NCBI RefSeq assembly: GCF_039645565.1
Contig: NZ_CP147914.1
Location: 1,609,573 to 1,673,572, forward strand
Direction: 5' to 3'
Source of the DNA: Sulfurimonas sp. HSL1-2
Lineage (GTDB): Bacteria > Campylobacterota > Campylobacteria > Campylobacterales > Sulfurimonadaceae
DNA length: 64,000 nucleotides
Below are positions 9,488-20,424 of the stretch, in pieces. The notes under the pieces are model-generated. The model made no database searches, was not told the origin of the DNA, and was given only the letters and a program-made list of their open reading frames with translations. The number at the start of each line of letters is the position of its first letter. Positions within the stretch are counted from its first letter, which is position 1. Made by a program: the position numbers and the translations under genes.

Positions 9488-11095
9488 TCAGGCCTCATCC
9501 CCGCTATGCTCTTTTTGCGCCTGGTGTGCCGCTTTGATCTGCGCATACTTCTTGTTCACCATATACTGCTGCGCAATGGAGAGCAGGTTGTTCGTCAGCC
9601 AGTAAAGCACCAGGCCCGACGGGAAGGTGACGAAGAAGAAGGTAAAGACGACCGGCAGGTATTTGAAGATCTTCTCCTGCATCGGGTCGGTAAAGTTGTT
9701 CGGCGTCATCTTCTGCTGGAAGTACATGGATGCCCCCATCAGGATCGGCAGGATATAGGTCGGGTCCATGCGGGAGAGGTCGCCGATCCAGAACATCCAC
9801 GGCGCCCCCTGCAGTTCGACGGCGTTGAGCAGGACACGGTAGATCGCGAAGAATACCGGGATCTGCAGCAGCAGCGGCAGACAGCCGCCCATCGGGTTGG
9901 CGCCGTTTTTCTTGTAGAGCTCCATCACCGCCGCGTTCATGCGCTGCGGGTCGCCCTTGTACTTCTCGCGCAGCTCTTTCATCTTCGGGGCAAGGTCCTT
10001 CATCTTCTGCATGGAGACCATCCCCTTGTAGGTCAGCGGGTAGAGTACGAGACGGATCGCGATCACCAGGACGACGATCGCCCAGCCCCAGTTGCCGAAG
10101 ATGCCGTGCAGGAACAGCAGGAAGCCGAACAGCGGTTTCGCCGCCCAGGTGAACCAGCCGTACTCGATCGCGTTGACAAGGACCGGGTTGACCGATTCAA
10201 GCAGGCGGTAATCCTTCGGTCCGATAAAGCCGTTGAAGCTCAGGGAGTCGGAGGCTTCGAGATAGGCGATCGGGTTGTCGCTGCGGTCGCGGTCGACGTT
10301 GACGAGCAGCTCCGGATCGAAGCCGTAGAAGATGGACGCGAAATACTGGTCGAACGCCGACAGCAGTTTCACGTCGCGCAGGGAAGTGCGCCCTTCGACA
10401 TCGCCGTCTTCAAAGATATTGGAGACGCCGTCCGCGGTGTAGGCCATGACGCCGTGTACGGCCATCATCATCTGCCCTTTGTGCTCCGCATGCTGTCCGA
10501 CGTAGAGGAAGTAGCGCATCGGTTTGGAGAGGGAAACCTCGATGTCATAGTGACCGTCCGGGTAGAAGGTCAGCGTTTTCGTCACCGTGACCTGCGGCAG
10601 GGTCTGTGTCAGTACAACACGTTTCGCATCCGCACCATCCAGTGAGATCGTATTCGCATCGGCACGGTACGGGACCTTGAGCGCCTCGGCATTGACCGCT
10701 TCGTCCGCAAAACGGATAAAGAGCGGCTGTGCCCCCTCCTGTGCAACCAGTTCGGTCGGTTTGTCATCAACATAATATTTTTTATCTTTGAGCACTTTGG
10801 AAGCGATACGGCCGAGGGTATCGATCTTGAGCGTGAACGCGGAGGACTCAACCGTCACCAGCTTCGTGGCATCAGGGTTGGCCACTTTTTCGCTGGCCGC
10901 CACCGCATGACCGACACCGCCGTCAGCGACTGCCGGGGTCGCCGCCTCGGCACCTACCCGCTCGGTGAGCGTGACGTTCTGCTCTGCGCTCTCCTGCATC
11001 TCCGGCGGGAAGATCGCTGTATAGACAATAAAGAAGACAAATGAAAGGACCACGGCCAGGATCAGCCGCTGGTTGGGACTCATTTTTTCAAACAC
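9488..11095 (-). CDS. yidC: Membrane protein insertase YidC
   Basis: YidC inserts and folds inner-membrane proteins, alone or with SecYEG. A first transmembrane helix lies near residues 12-30 (LILAVVLSFVFFIVYTAIF). A large periplasmic beta-domain characteristic of Gram-negative YidC follows, then five C-terminal helices from about residue 325 including NPMGGCLPLLLQIPVFFAIY. The basic tail (VNKKYAQIKAAHQAQK) is suited to ribosome contact. The length of 535 aa is normal. It follows yidD by three bases in the classic rpmH-rnpA-yidD-yidC order. Confidence 0.96.
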   Translation of the reverse strand: MFEKMSPNQRLILAVVLSFVFFIVYTAIFPPEMQESAEQNVTLTERVGAEAATPAVADGGVGHAVAASEKVANPDATKLVTVESSAFTLKIDTLGRIASKVLKDKKYYVDDKPTELVAQEGAQPLFIRFADEAVNAEALKVPYRADANTISLDGADAKRVVLTQTLPQVTVTKTLTFYPDGHYDIEVSLSKPMRYFLYVGQHAEHKGQMMMAVHGVMAYTADGVSNIFEDGDVEGRTSLRDVKLLSAFDQYFASIFYGFDPELLVNVDRDRSDNPIAYLEASDSLSFNGFIGPKDYRLLESVNPVLVNAIEYGWFTWAAKPLFGFLLFLHGIFGNWGWAIVVLVIAIRLVLYPLTYKGMVSMQKMKDLAPKMKELREKYKGDPQRMNAAVMELYKKNGANPMGGCLPLLLQIPVFFAIYRVLLNAVELQGAPWMFWIGDLSRMDPTYILPILMGASMYFQQKMTPNNFTDPMQEKIFKYLPVVFTFFFVTFPSGLVLYWLTNNLLSIAQQYMVNKKYAQIKAAHQAQKEHSGDEA

Positions 11096-11098
11096 ACG

Positions 11099-11425
11099 TT
11101 AGCCTTTAAACGAAAAATTTTTGATGAGATAAAAGCGGTTCCCCGCTTTCGGAACGAGCCAGTACTTTATCCTATTAATGGTTAAATCTTGCGGATTCGG
11201 CCGCAATTTTGCCACCTCGACATAGTCGATGCCCCCCGGGAACAACTGGTTGCAGGAGAGGATCCGTTTCGTCGAATAATAGAAGGCGTGCAGGAGGGGA
11301 TTCTGTTCGAACTGCTGGCGCGTATACTCCGAACAGGTGGGGTAGTAGCGGCAGCTTCCACGGCCGATCAGCGTAAAGCTGCGCTGATAGATCCAGATGA
11401 GCCCGAGTACAAGACGGCGGATCAT
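11099..11425 (-). CDS. yidD: Membrane protein insertion efficiency factor YidD
   Basis: This small amphipathic protein assists YidC-dependent insertion. The family signature is intact: YQRSFTLIGRGSCRYYPTCS near residues 14-33 with the conserved cysteines, then the NPLLHAFYYSTKRILSCNQL and PGGIDYV segments. The 108 aa length includes a C-terminal extension past the usual core. The start overlaps the end of rnpA by four bases, indicating translational coupling. Confidence 0.93.
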   Translation of the reverse strand: MIRRLVLGLIWIYQRSFTLIGRGSCRYYPTCSEYTRQQFEQNPLLHAFYYSTKRILSCNQLFPGGIDYVEVAKLRPNPQDLTINRIKYWLVPKAGNRFYLIKNFSFKG

Positions 11426-11739
11426 GCCTGCAGCGCCCCGACCCGCTCCACCATTTTGCGGAGGGCTTTTTCCATAACGGCGTAGGGGGTGTCCACCGTC
11501 GTTGCCTTGGCGACAAGAATATAACTGCCGGCGGCGAGCTGCGGTTCGAGGCCGTAAAAGAGCGCACGCATACGGCGTTTTGCACGGTTGCGTTTGACGG
11601 CATTTCCGACTTTTTTACTGGCTGTGAAACCGACGGTTACAAAAGGGGTGTTTGGGAGGTAGAAGAGGACAAGCGCAGGCGAATGCGCGCTTTTTCCCTT
11701 GCGGTAGACCAGCTGAAACTCGCGGTTGTGTTTCAGCAC
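11422..11739 (-). CDS. rnpA: Ribonuclease P protein component
   Basis: RnpA is the protein cofactor of RNase P, which removes 5' leaders from pre-tRNAs. The conserved basic helix VGNAVKRNRAKRRMRAL is present near residues 45-61, and the N-terminal FQLVYRKGKSAHSPALVLFY fits the family. The start is taken as GTG at 11739, 11 bases after the rpmH stop. No ATG is available upstream in frame, so the exact start is uncertain. The C-terminus (RKMVERVGALQA) reads into the overlap with yidD. Confidence 0.92.
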   Translation of the reverse strand: MLKHNREFQLVYRKGKSAHSPALVLFYLPNTPFVTVGFTASKKVGNAVKRNRAKRRMRALFYGLEPQLAAGSYILVAKATTVDTPYAVMEKALRKMVERVGALQA

Positions 11740-11750
11740 TGCGGACGAAC

Positions 11751-11885
11751 TCAGGCAGCCAGTTTCTTACGGCCCTTGGCACGACGTGCGTTGATGATCT
11801 TGCGGCCGTTTTTTGTCGCCATACGTGCACGGAAACCGTGGGTACGTTTACGAGGCGTGTTATGCGGTTGGTATGTTCTTTTCAT
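11751..11885 (-). CDS. rpmH: 50S ribosomal protein L34
   Basis: Reading the minus strand from ATG at 11883-11885 gives a 44-aa protein beginning [18 protein letters not shown], with [15 protein letters not shown] and a basic tail ending KKLAA. That is unmistakably L34. A GAGAGGA ribosome-binding site precedes the ATG by about seven bases, and a CATAAT-type -10 lies near 11915-11920. It is the first gene of the leftward operon through ruvX. Confidence 0.97.
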   Translation of the reverse strand: MKRTYQPHNTPRKRTHGFRARMATKNGRKIINARRAKGRKKLAA

Positions 11886-11985
11886 GACCATTCCTCTCAG
11901 AAAATTTAGTGCGCAATTATGCCCTATACATACTTAATGCTTATTTAAGGATAAGGAAAACTCTCCCTTTTTCCCGCATCGGGGC

Positions 11986-12384
11986 TCAAAAACCGCTGTT
12001 GTCATCCATGGGCGGTACCAGCAGATCTTTCAACGGCGGCATGACCGACTGATCCCGCGGCGTCGCGAGATCGCTGAGTGCCTCCTTCATCTGCACATGG
12101 CAGTCGCGGCAACCGCGGATCACCTCGTGCTCTTTTACCCCGATATTCTCGACCTTTTCAACAGGATGGCAGGTGAAGCACTCGCTGCCGCATTCGGCCA
12201 TGGCATTGGGGTCCGCGCCGTGGCACTCGATGCAGCCGAGCATCGGCTTGTGGCGCGGGTCTTTCTGGATCGTCGGCAGCAGCTTCGGATGGCAGGTGAG
12301 GCAATCCCCCGTACAGGCGTAGAGCGTCGCAAAAAGCCCCGGTAGGAGGGCCGGGATAAGCAGAAGACGTTTAAGCATATTCAT
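11986..12384 (-). CDS. Small tetraheme c-type cytochrome
   Basis: The protein has an N-terminal signal peptide (MLKRLLLIPALLPGLFATLYA) and four CxxCH heme-attachment motifs: CLTCH, CIECH, CFTCH and CRDCH. It is therefore a periplasmic multiheme electron carrier of about 13 kDa before heme addition. An additional Cys at the cleavage site could allow lipidation, but the box is poor. The acidic C-terminal tail follows the last heme. No partner reductase is adjacent; it sits after clpB on the same strand. The redox partner is unknown. Confidence 0.85.
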   Translation of the reverse strand: MNMLKRLLLIPALLPGLFATLYACTGDCLTCHPKLLPTIQKDPRHKPMLGCIECHGADPNAMAECGSECFTCHPVEKVENIGVKEHEVIRGCRDCHVQMKEALSDLATPRDQSVMPPLKDLLVPPMDDNSGF

Positions 12385-12407
12385 ACCGGGATTGTAGCGC
12401 GTCCGGA

Positions 12408-14984
<2,577 letters not shown>

Positions 14985-15010
14985 ATCATTCTTCCTTTGT
15001 TAGGATTGGG

Positions 15011-15066
15011 CTACTTGACTGGAATGATTATAGCATCTTTAGTCAAGTAGTGTCAACTATAGTTGA
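15011..15066 (-). promoter_or_regulatory. clpB promoter with overlapping operators
   Basis: Minus strand: TTGACA (15051-15056), 18-bp spacer, then TGC-TATAAT (hexamer 15027-15032), all consensus. Two arms of a perfect 10-bp inverted repeat, AGTCAAGTAG (15041-15050) and CTACTTGACT (15011-15020), bracket the -10. A perfect palindrome TCAACTATAGTTGA (15053-15066) covers the -35. The CTTGACT half-site resembles the HspR HAIR half-site CTTGAGT, but the spacing differs. Regulation by a heat-shock repressor is inferred. Confidence 0.75.
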
Positions 15067-15208
15067 TATACATTGACTAAGGCTTTATAAATTCAGCCGG
15101 TCACCTTCTGCACATTTTCTCCAAACGCCACGGCCTGCATGCTTTTATTTTACTATTGTTTGACTATAATAGACGCTCAAAAATCGCGAGACCGGAAAGC
15201 AGCAGAAA

Positions 15209-16537
15209 ATGAAAAAGAAAAAGATGATGGCGATGGGCTTTCTCACGGCAACGGCGGCCGTAGCCCTGACCTATTCCACCGCCCTCCTCGCCGACGCACC
15301 CAAAGAGGGTACACCGACGGTTGAAGCTTCCCGCCTCCAGGCCCTGGCGAAGTTCACGAAGGTGCTCAGCATCGTCGAAAAATACTATGTCGACGAAGAG
15401 AGCATCGAGACCCTCATGAACAAATCCATCGAGGGGATGATGGGCAAGCTCGACGCCCACTCCTCCTACCTGAACCAGAAGGGCTTCAAAGACCTCCAGG
15501 TCCAGACCAAAGGGGAGTTCGGCGGCCTCGGCATCACCGTCGGCATCAAAGACGGCGCCCTCACCGTCATCGCGCCGATCGAAGGCACGCCGGCGGACAA
15601 AGCCGGTCTGCAGGCCGGCGACATCATTCTCAAGATCGACGACACGCCGACGCTCGACATGGACATCGACGAAGCGGTCAACCTGATGCGCGGCAAGCCG
15701 AAAACGCCGATCGACATCACCATCGTCCGTAAAGGCGAAACGAAACCGTTCGTCGTCAACATCATCCGCGACATCATCAAAATCCAGTCCGTCTACGCCA
15801 AAACGATCGGCGACGACATCGTCTATCTGCGCGTCACCAGTTTCGACCAGAAAGTCGTCGACGGCATCTCCAAGGCGATCCGTCAGCATAACGGCGAAGC
15901 CAAGGGCTTCATCCTCGACCTTCGCAACAACCCCGGCGGCCTGCTCGACCAGGCCGTCGGCCTCGTCGACCTCTTTGTCGACAAAGGGGTCATCGTCTCC
16001 CAGAAGGGTCGTGACGAACGCGAAAACAGCGAGTACAGCGCCCACCATTCGGCTACTCTGACGGAGAAGCCTCTTGTCGTTCTCGTCAACGAGGGGAGCG
16101 CCTCCGCCTCCGAGATCGTCAGCGGGGCACTGCAGGACCACAAACGTGCCGTGCTGGTCGGCAAAAAGACCTTCGGAAAGGGCTCCGTCCAGGTGATCCT
16201 GCCCATCAGCGATACCGAAGCCATCAAGCTGACGGTCGCGCGCTACTACCTGCCGAGCGGCCGTACGATCCAGGCGGTCGGCGTCACCCCGGACATCATC
16301 GTCGATCGCGGTATCGTCCCGAAAACCGACGACGACGAATTCGCCATCAAAGAGGCCGACCTGAAGATGCACCTCAAAAGCGAACTGCAGAAGATCGACG
16401 GCAACACCACCGATCCGGAAGCGGACGACAAAACGGACACCAACATCATTACGGAAAAACAGGTCAACAACGACATCCAACTCAAAGAGGCGATTGACAT
16501 CCTCAAAGCACTTATCATCGTGAAAGGAACACATTAA
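15209..16537 (+). CDS. ctpA: Carboxyl-terminal processing protease (S41)
   Basis: This is a periplasmic PDZ-containing serine protease of the CtpA/Prc family, likely trimming proteins involved in envelope or murein hydrolase control. It has a signal peptide (residues 1-29, cleaved near LLADA) and a PDZ domain at about 100-180 with the GLG loop [11 protein letters not shown]. The S41 core has the nucleophile in NEGSASASE (about 294-302) and the general-base Lys in TFGKG (about 324). The final 80 residues are acidic. A -10 (TATAAT, 15165-15170) lies upstream. The stop overlaps the purC start by one base. Confidence 0.93.
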   Translation: MKKKKMMAMGFLTATAAVALTYSTALLADAPKEGTPTVEASRLQALAKFTKVLSIVEKYYVDEESIETLMNKSIEGMMGKLDAHSSYLNQKGFKDLQVQTKGEFGGLGITVGIKDGALTVIAPIEGTPADKAGLQAGDIILKIDDTPTLDMDIDEAVNLMRGKPKTPIDITIVRKGETKPFVVNIIRDIIKIQSVYAKTIGDDIVYLRVTSFDQKVVDGISKAIRQHNGEAKGFILDLRNNPGGLLDQAVGLVDLFVDKGVIVSQKGRDERENSEYSAHHSATLTEKPLVVLVNEGSASASEIVSGALQDHKRAVLVGKKTFGKGSVQVILPISDTEAIKLTVARYYLPSGRTIQAVGVTPDIIVDRGIVPKTDDDEFAIKEADLKMHLKSELQKIDGNTTDPEADDKTDTNIITEKQVNNDIQLKEAIDILKALIIVKGTH

Positions 16538-17253
16538 TGGAAAAACGCGAATTGCTGTATGAAGGCAAGGCAAAAAAACTCTTTACAACGGACGATGCAA
16601 ATCTGCTCATCTCCGAATTCAAAGACGACCTGACCGCTTTCAATGGCGCCAAAAAATCGAGTGAGGCGGGCAAAGGTGCCCTCAACAACAAGATCTCGAC
16701 GGAACTCTTCAAACTGATCGAGTCCAAAGGCGTCCCGACACACTTCGTAGGTATGCTCGACGACAACCACATGCTGCACAAGCGTGTCGACGTTATTCTC
16801 ATTGAAGTCATCGTCCGCAACATCGCCACCGGGAGTCTGAGCAAGAACCTCGGTATCGAGGACGGCAAAGTGCTGCCGTTCACCCTCGTCGAATTCGACT
16901 ATAAAAACGATGCGCTCGGCGATCCGAAGCTCAACGACCAGCATGCCCTGATCCTCGGCCTCGTCGACTACCAGGACGAACTGGACAAGATCCGCCGTAT
17001 GGCCCGCCAGATCAACGACATCCTCAAGCCCTACTTCGCGGAGAAAGGCCTCAACCTCGTCGACTTCAAACTCGAGTTCGGCAAGGACAAAGAGGGCAAC
17101 ATCATCCTCGTCGACGAGATCAGCCCTGATAACTGCCGTTTCTGGGACATGAAAACAGGCGAAAAAATGGATAAAGACCGTTTCCGCCAGGGCCTCGGCG
17201 GGCTCAAAGTGGCCTATGAAGAAGTTCTGAATCGCATTTTGGGAGTAAAGTAA
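16537..17253 (+). CDS. purC: SAICAR synthetase
   Basis: PurC joins aspartate to CAIR in de novo purine synthesis. The N-terminal YEGKAKKLF and the [21 protein letters not shown] and [12 protein letters not shown] blocks are family signatures. The length of 238 aa is standard for the short bacterial form. ATG overlaps the ctpA stop (TAATG). It is followed immediately by purS, so PurC, PurS and PurQ are made from one message. Confidence 0.97.
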   Translation: MEKRELLYEGKAKKLFTTDDANLLISEFKDDLTAFNGAKKSSEAGKGALNNKISTELFKLIESKGVPTHFVGMLDDNHMLHKRVDVILIEVIVRNIATGSLSKNLGIEDGKVLPFTLVEFDYKNDALGDPKLNDQHALILGLVDYQDELDKIRRMARQINDILKPYFAEKGLNLVDFKLEFGKDKEGNIILVDEISPDNCRFWDMKTGEKMDKDRFRQGLGGLKVAYEEVLNRILGVK

Positions 17254-17495
17254 TGAAAGCAATCGTCAACGTATTTTTGAAGCAGGGTGTCCTGGATTCC
17301 CAGGGCAAAGCCGTCCACCACGCACTGGACTCACTCAAATTCGACGGCGTCAACGATGTCCGCGTCGGCAAGCAGATCGTCCTTGACCTCACGGCTGCCG
17401 ATGAAGCGAGCGCCAAAGCAGAGGTGACCGAAATGTGCGAATCCCTGCTGGCCAACACCGTCATCGAAGATTACGCCATCGAGATCGTCTCATGA
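17253..17495 (+). CDS. purS: FGAM synthetase subunit PurS
   Basis: This 80-aa protein bridges PurL and PurQ in the three-subunit formylglycinamidine ribonucleotide synthetase. The start [20 protein letters not shown] and the DVRVGKQIVLDL and ANTVIEDYAIEIV blocks are typical. It begins on the last base of the purC stop and its own TGA overlaps the purQ ATG by four bases. PurL is not in the window. Confidence 0.95.
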   Translation: MKAIVNVFLKQGVLDSQGKAVHHALDSLKFDGVNDVRVGKQIVLDLTAADEASAKAEVTEMCESLLANTVIEDYAIEIVS

Positions 17496-18166
17496 AAGTC
17501 TCCATCATTCAGTTTCCCGGAACGAACTGCGAGTACGATACGCAGTACGCTTTCGAAAAGCTGGGAGCGACGACGGAGATCGTCTGGCACAAAGAGACCA
17601 GCATCGCCGCTGACACCGACCTGGTCGTCGTTGCGGGCGGTTTCAGCTACGGCGACTACCTGCGCAGCGGTGCCATCGCCCGCTTCAGTCCCGTCATGCA
17701 GGCCGTCGAGGCCCATGCAGCACGCGGCGGAAAAGTGCTCGGTATCTGCAACGGTTTCCAGGTCCTGACCGAATCGCGTCTGCTGCCGGGTGCGTTGAAA
17801 CGCAATGAGCACCTCCATTTCATCTCCCGCCACCACCACCTCAAAGTCGTCGGTAATGAGAATACCTTCCTGCAGAAGCTGAACAAGGGCGACGTCGTGA
17901 ACATCCCCATCGCCCACCACGACGGGAACTACTACATCGATCCGGAGGGCCTCAAGGCGCTCTACGATAACGACCAGGTCCTGCTGCACTACTGTGACAG
18001 CGAAGGCAATGTCAGCAACCCCAACGGTTCCGTCGATGCCATCGCCGGTGTCTGCAACGCCGACAAGAACGTTTTCGGCCTGATGCCGCACCCCGAGCGT
18101 GCCATGGAATCGATCCTCGGTTCCGCGGACGGCAAAGCGATGCTTGAAGGGTTCTTCGCTTCGTAA
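17492..18166 (+). CDS. purQ: FGAM synthetase glutaminase subunit PurQ
   Basis: PurQ is a class I glutamine amidotransferase supplying ammonia to PurL. The N-terminus VSIIQFPGTNCEYD is diagnostic. The nucleophilic Cys is in VLGICNGFQVL near residue 86, and the His-Glu pair is in LMPHPERAM near the C-terminus. The ATG at 17492 overlaps the purS stop. The length of 224 aa is normal. Its stop overlaps the start of the next gene by one base. Confidence 0.97.
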   Translation: MKVSIIQFPGTNCEYDTQYAFEKLGATTEIVWHKETSIAADTDLVVVAGGFSYGDYLRSGAIARFSPVMQAVEAHAARGGKVLGICNGFQVLTESRLLPGALKRNEHLHFISRHHHLKVVGNENTFLQKLNKGDVVNIPIAHHDGNYYIDPEGLKALYDNDQVLLHYCDSEGNVSNPNGSVDAIAGVCNADKNVFGLMPHPERAMESILGSADGKAMLEGFFAS

Positions 18167-19341
18167 TGCGTTCGTTCCTACTGCTCCTCTGGCTCGGTAC
18201 CTTCGGCCTCCTGCAGGCCGCCACATTCGTGACCGACATCCCTGAGACCGTCATGCCTTTCGGCATGCAGGCCGAAGAGGCGGACCAATCGGCGGAAGTC
18301 GAGAGCGACGCGATCTCCGTGGAAGAGGAGGCGTCTGGCACACGGCATCTCTACGCCACGCTGGTCGAAAAACCCGAGCGCCTTTTCAAGGGTGAAATCG
18401 TCTCCATCCTCATCCGTTCCGTCATCACGACCGATCTCTTCGACGGCCTCTCTTACCGCTTCAGCGGCGGCAGCGGCCTCGAACTCCTCAGTGATACCCC
18501 AGAACGTGAAGCGCACGATCACACCTACTTCGACCGCTTCTATTTCAAGGTGACGGGGAAACGCGCCCTGCTGCCCGACATCACGCCTGTACTGACCCTG
18601 GGCTACGGTGAAGAGGAGAGCTCCGAACCGTTGCAGGGCGGTGCCGTCGAGGCGACGGTCCTCAACCCTCCGCAAAACTTCTGCGGCATTCTGGCCGACC
18701 GCTTCACCGTGACACATGTGAAGACCACCGTCTACGACAAGGCGAACAACATCATCGTGATCTCCGCCGATGCCAACCGCAGCGACCTGGGGGCGTTCCA
18801 CCTTCCCCAGGCCGGAAAGCAGGATTTCGAATCGTTGCAGAAAGATCCGCACTTTGCGTCGATGAGCTACTATGCCGTGCTGCCCAAAACGATGGAAGTG
18901 CTGCGTTTCCAATATTTCAACCTGCAGAGCAAACGGTACGAACGCATGAGTATCCCGATCGAGGTGGATGACGATCTCGTCTCGACGACGAGTGACATCA
19001 ACCCGGTCGAGCACGGGCACGTCACCCAGAAAACCGTTGTTTTCCTCGTCGTGTTCGGGCTCTTCTTCCTGCTCGCGCTCTGGAAACGCTCCTGGACGCT
19101 GCTCGCCGTCGCCGTTGCCGCGGGAGGCTATGCCGCATGGCTCAACATTCCGCTGCAGCAGGTCTGTATCAAAGAGGGATCGCCGATCTACCTCCTGCCG
19201 ATGCGCAACGCCACGGTCTTCGAGATCGCCCCGACGCGCTACCAGTTGAACGCCGAAGGGCATATCAAGGGGTATACGAAAGTTCGCCTCCAAAACGAGC
19301 AGATCGGTTGGGTCAAGAATGAAGATACTTGCGCGGATTAA
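18166..19341 (+). CDS. Periplasmic/inner-membrane hypothetical protein with C-terminal SH3-like region
   Basis: I recognise no named family. It has a signal peptide (LLLLWLGTFGLLQA), an acidic stretch near residues 30-50 and a long beta-rich extracytoplasmic region resembling BatD-like proteins (FKGEIVSILIRSVI). Two close hydrophobic helices follow at about 283-320 (VVFLVVFGLFFLLAL and LLAVAVAAGGYAAWL), then a short bacterial-SH3-like tail (GSPIYLLPMRNATVFEI to EQIGWVKNED). It begins on the last base of the purQ stop and overlaps the acyltransferase start, so it is firmly inside the purine-lipid operon. Its job there is unknown. Confidence 0.75.
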   Translation: MRSFLLLLWLGTFGLLQAATFVTDIPETVMPFGMQAEEADQSAEVESDAISVEEEASGTRHLYATLVEKPERLFKGEIVSILIRSVITTDLFDGLSYRFSGGSGLELLSDTPEREAHDHTYFDRFYFKVTGKRALLPDITPVLTLGYGEEESSEPLQGGAVEATVLNPPQNFCGILADRFTVTHVKTTVYDKANNIIVISADANRSDLGAFHLPQAGKQDFESLQKDPHFASMSYYAVLPKTMEVLRFQYFNLQSKRYERMSIPIEVDDDLVSTTSDINPVEHGHVTQKTVVFLVVFGLFFLLALWKRSWTLLAVAVAAGGYAAWLNIPLQQVCIKEGSPIYLLPMRNATVFEIAPTRYQLNAEGHIKGYTKVRLQNEQIGWVKNEDTCAD

Positions 19342-20011
19342 CTGGGTTTACAGCACCCTCGTCATTTTTACGGGGCTGCTGCTTAAAATCCTGCTCTACC
19401 CTTTCGTCCCCCGCCCCTATGCTTCTAAAATTTCCGCCTGGTTTATCCGGACACTGATCTTCGTCCATGTGCGTGAAATCGGTACTCCCGATCCCGAGGC
19501 GCAGATGTATATCATCAACCACCAGAGCGAACTCGACATCGGTGTCATCGAGAGCGCGACAAAGCGCGAGCTCGCCTGGGTCGCCAAAAAAGAGCTCTTC
19601 GAAATCCCCTTTTTCTCGCTGGCTGTCCGCCTCTCCCGGGAAATCCCCCTGGAACGCGAAAGCAAAAGTGCGCTTGTCGCCCTGCTCAAAGCGGCCAAGG
19701 AGCGGATTGACGACGGGCGTATCGTCTGTATCTTCCCCGAAGGCACCCGTTCGGAAAGCGGCCGGATGCGCCGCTTCAAACCCGGGGCGAAACTGATCGC
19801 CGACAAGCTCGGCCTGACGGTACAGCCCGTCGTGCTGATTCATACCGCCCGATTTTTCAGTACCAAGCGCATGACCGCCGCACCGGGCGTCATCACAGCG
19901 GTCTACCTGGAGAGCGTCCGGGCGGACAAAAACGACAAGAAATGGCTGGAACAGCTGCAGCTTCGGATGCAGGAAACCTATGACCGTTACGAACAAAGGA
20001 AAAAACCATGA
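19319..20011 (+). CDS. plsC: 1-acyl-sn-glycerol-3-phosphate acyltransferase
   Basis: PlsC acylates lysophosphatidic acid in phospholipid synthesis at the inner membrane. One N-terminal membrane segment (VYSTLVIFTGLLLKILLYPF) precedes the acyltransferase motif I, NHQSELD (consensus NHxxxxD), and motif III, FPEGTRS. The block PLERESKSALVALL fits motif II. The length of 230 aa is typical. It overlaps the previous gene by 23 bases and the crcB start by four, which implies coupled translation. Confidence 0.92.
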   Translation: MKILARINWVYSTLVIFTGLLLKILLYPFVPRPYASKISAWFIRTLIFVHVREIGTPDPEAQMYIINHQSELDIGVIESATKRELAWVAKKELFEIPFFSLAVRLSREIPLERESKSALVALLKAAKERIDDGRIVCIFPEGTRSESGRMRRFKPGAKLIADKLGLTVQPVVLIHTARFFSTKRMTAAPGVITAVYLESVRADKNDKKWLEQLQLRMQETYDRYEQRKKP

Positions 20012-20394
20012 GCCTTGCCACCCTGCTCGCCATCGGAAGCGGCGGTTTTATCGGCGCCGTTCTGCGGGCATACCTCAACGGGCTTATCTCCCATCGTGTT
20101 CCCCATGACCTCCCCTTCGGCACCCTCGGCGTCAACCTGATCGGCAGTTTCATCATGGGAATCCTCGTCGCCTATTTCATGTACACGACCTACTTCTCGC
20201 TGCACGTCAAATCCTTCCTCTCGACGGGGATCCTTGGGGCTTTGACGACCTATTCGACCTTCGCGATCGAGAGTGTCATGCTGCTTAACGGCGGTCACCT
20301 TGCCCTGGCGGCCGCCAATATCGGGCTGAATGCCCTGGGAACCGTCTTCATGGCCGGAGCTGGATTCAGACTGGCATCGGCCTTCGTGCGCTGA
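20008..20394 (+). CDS. crcB: Fluoride channel CrcB/Fluc
   Basis: This is a small four-helix inner-membrane fluoride exporter that works as an antiparallel dimer. The diagnostic blocks GTLGVNLIGSFIMG (residues about 34-47) and GILGALTTYSTFAIE (about 73-87) are intact, including the conserved Asn and the Phe and Thr-Tyr-Ser-Thr residues around the pore. The length of 128 aa is normal. The start overlaps the plsC stop by four bases. No fluoride riboswitch is possible upstream because there is no leader. Confidence 0.95.
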   Translation: MSLATLLAIGSGGFIGAVLRAYLNGLISHRVPHDLPFGTLGVNLIGSFIMGILVAYFMYTTYFSLHVKSFLSTGILGALTTYSTFAIESVMLLNGGHLALAAANIGLNALGTVFMAGAGFRLASAFVR

Positions 20395-20424
20395 GCACGG
20401 GGTATATTGATTGAAAGGAAGAGT

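Noticed and set aside
15185-15208. Signal recognition particle RNA fragment (CCGGAAAGCAGCAG resembles its loop)
   Set aside because: The match is short, lacks the symmetric bulge and flanking helix, and lies in the ctpA leader.
19960-20008. Fluoride riboswitch before crcB
   Set aside because: crcB overlaps the end of plsC by four bases, so there is no leader for a riboswitch.
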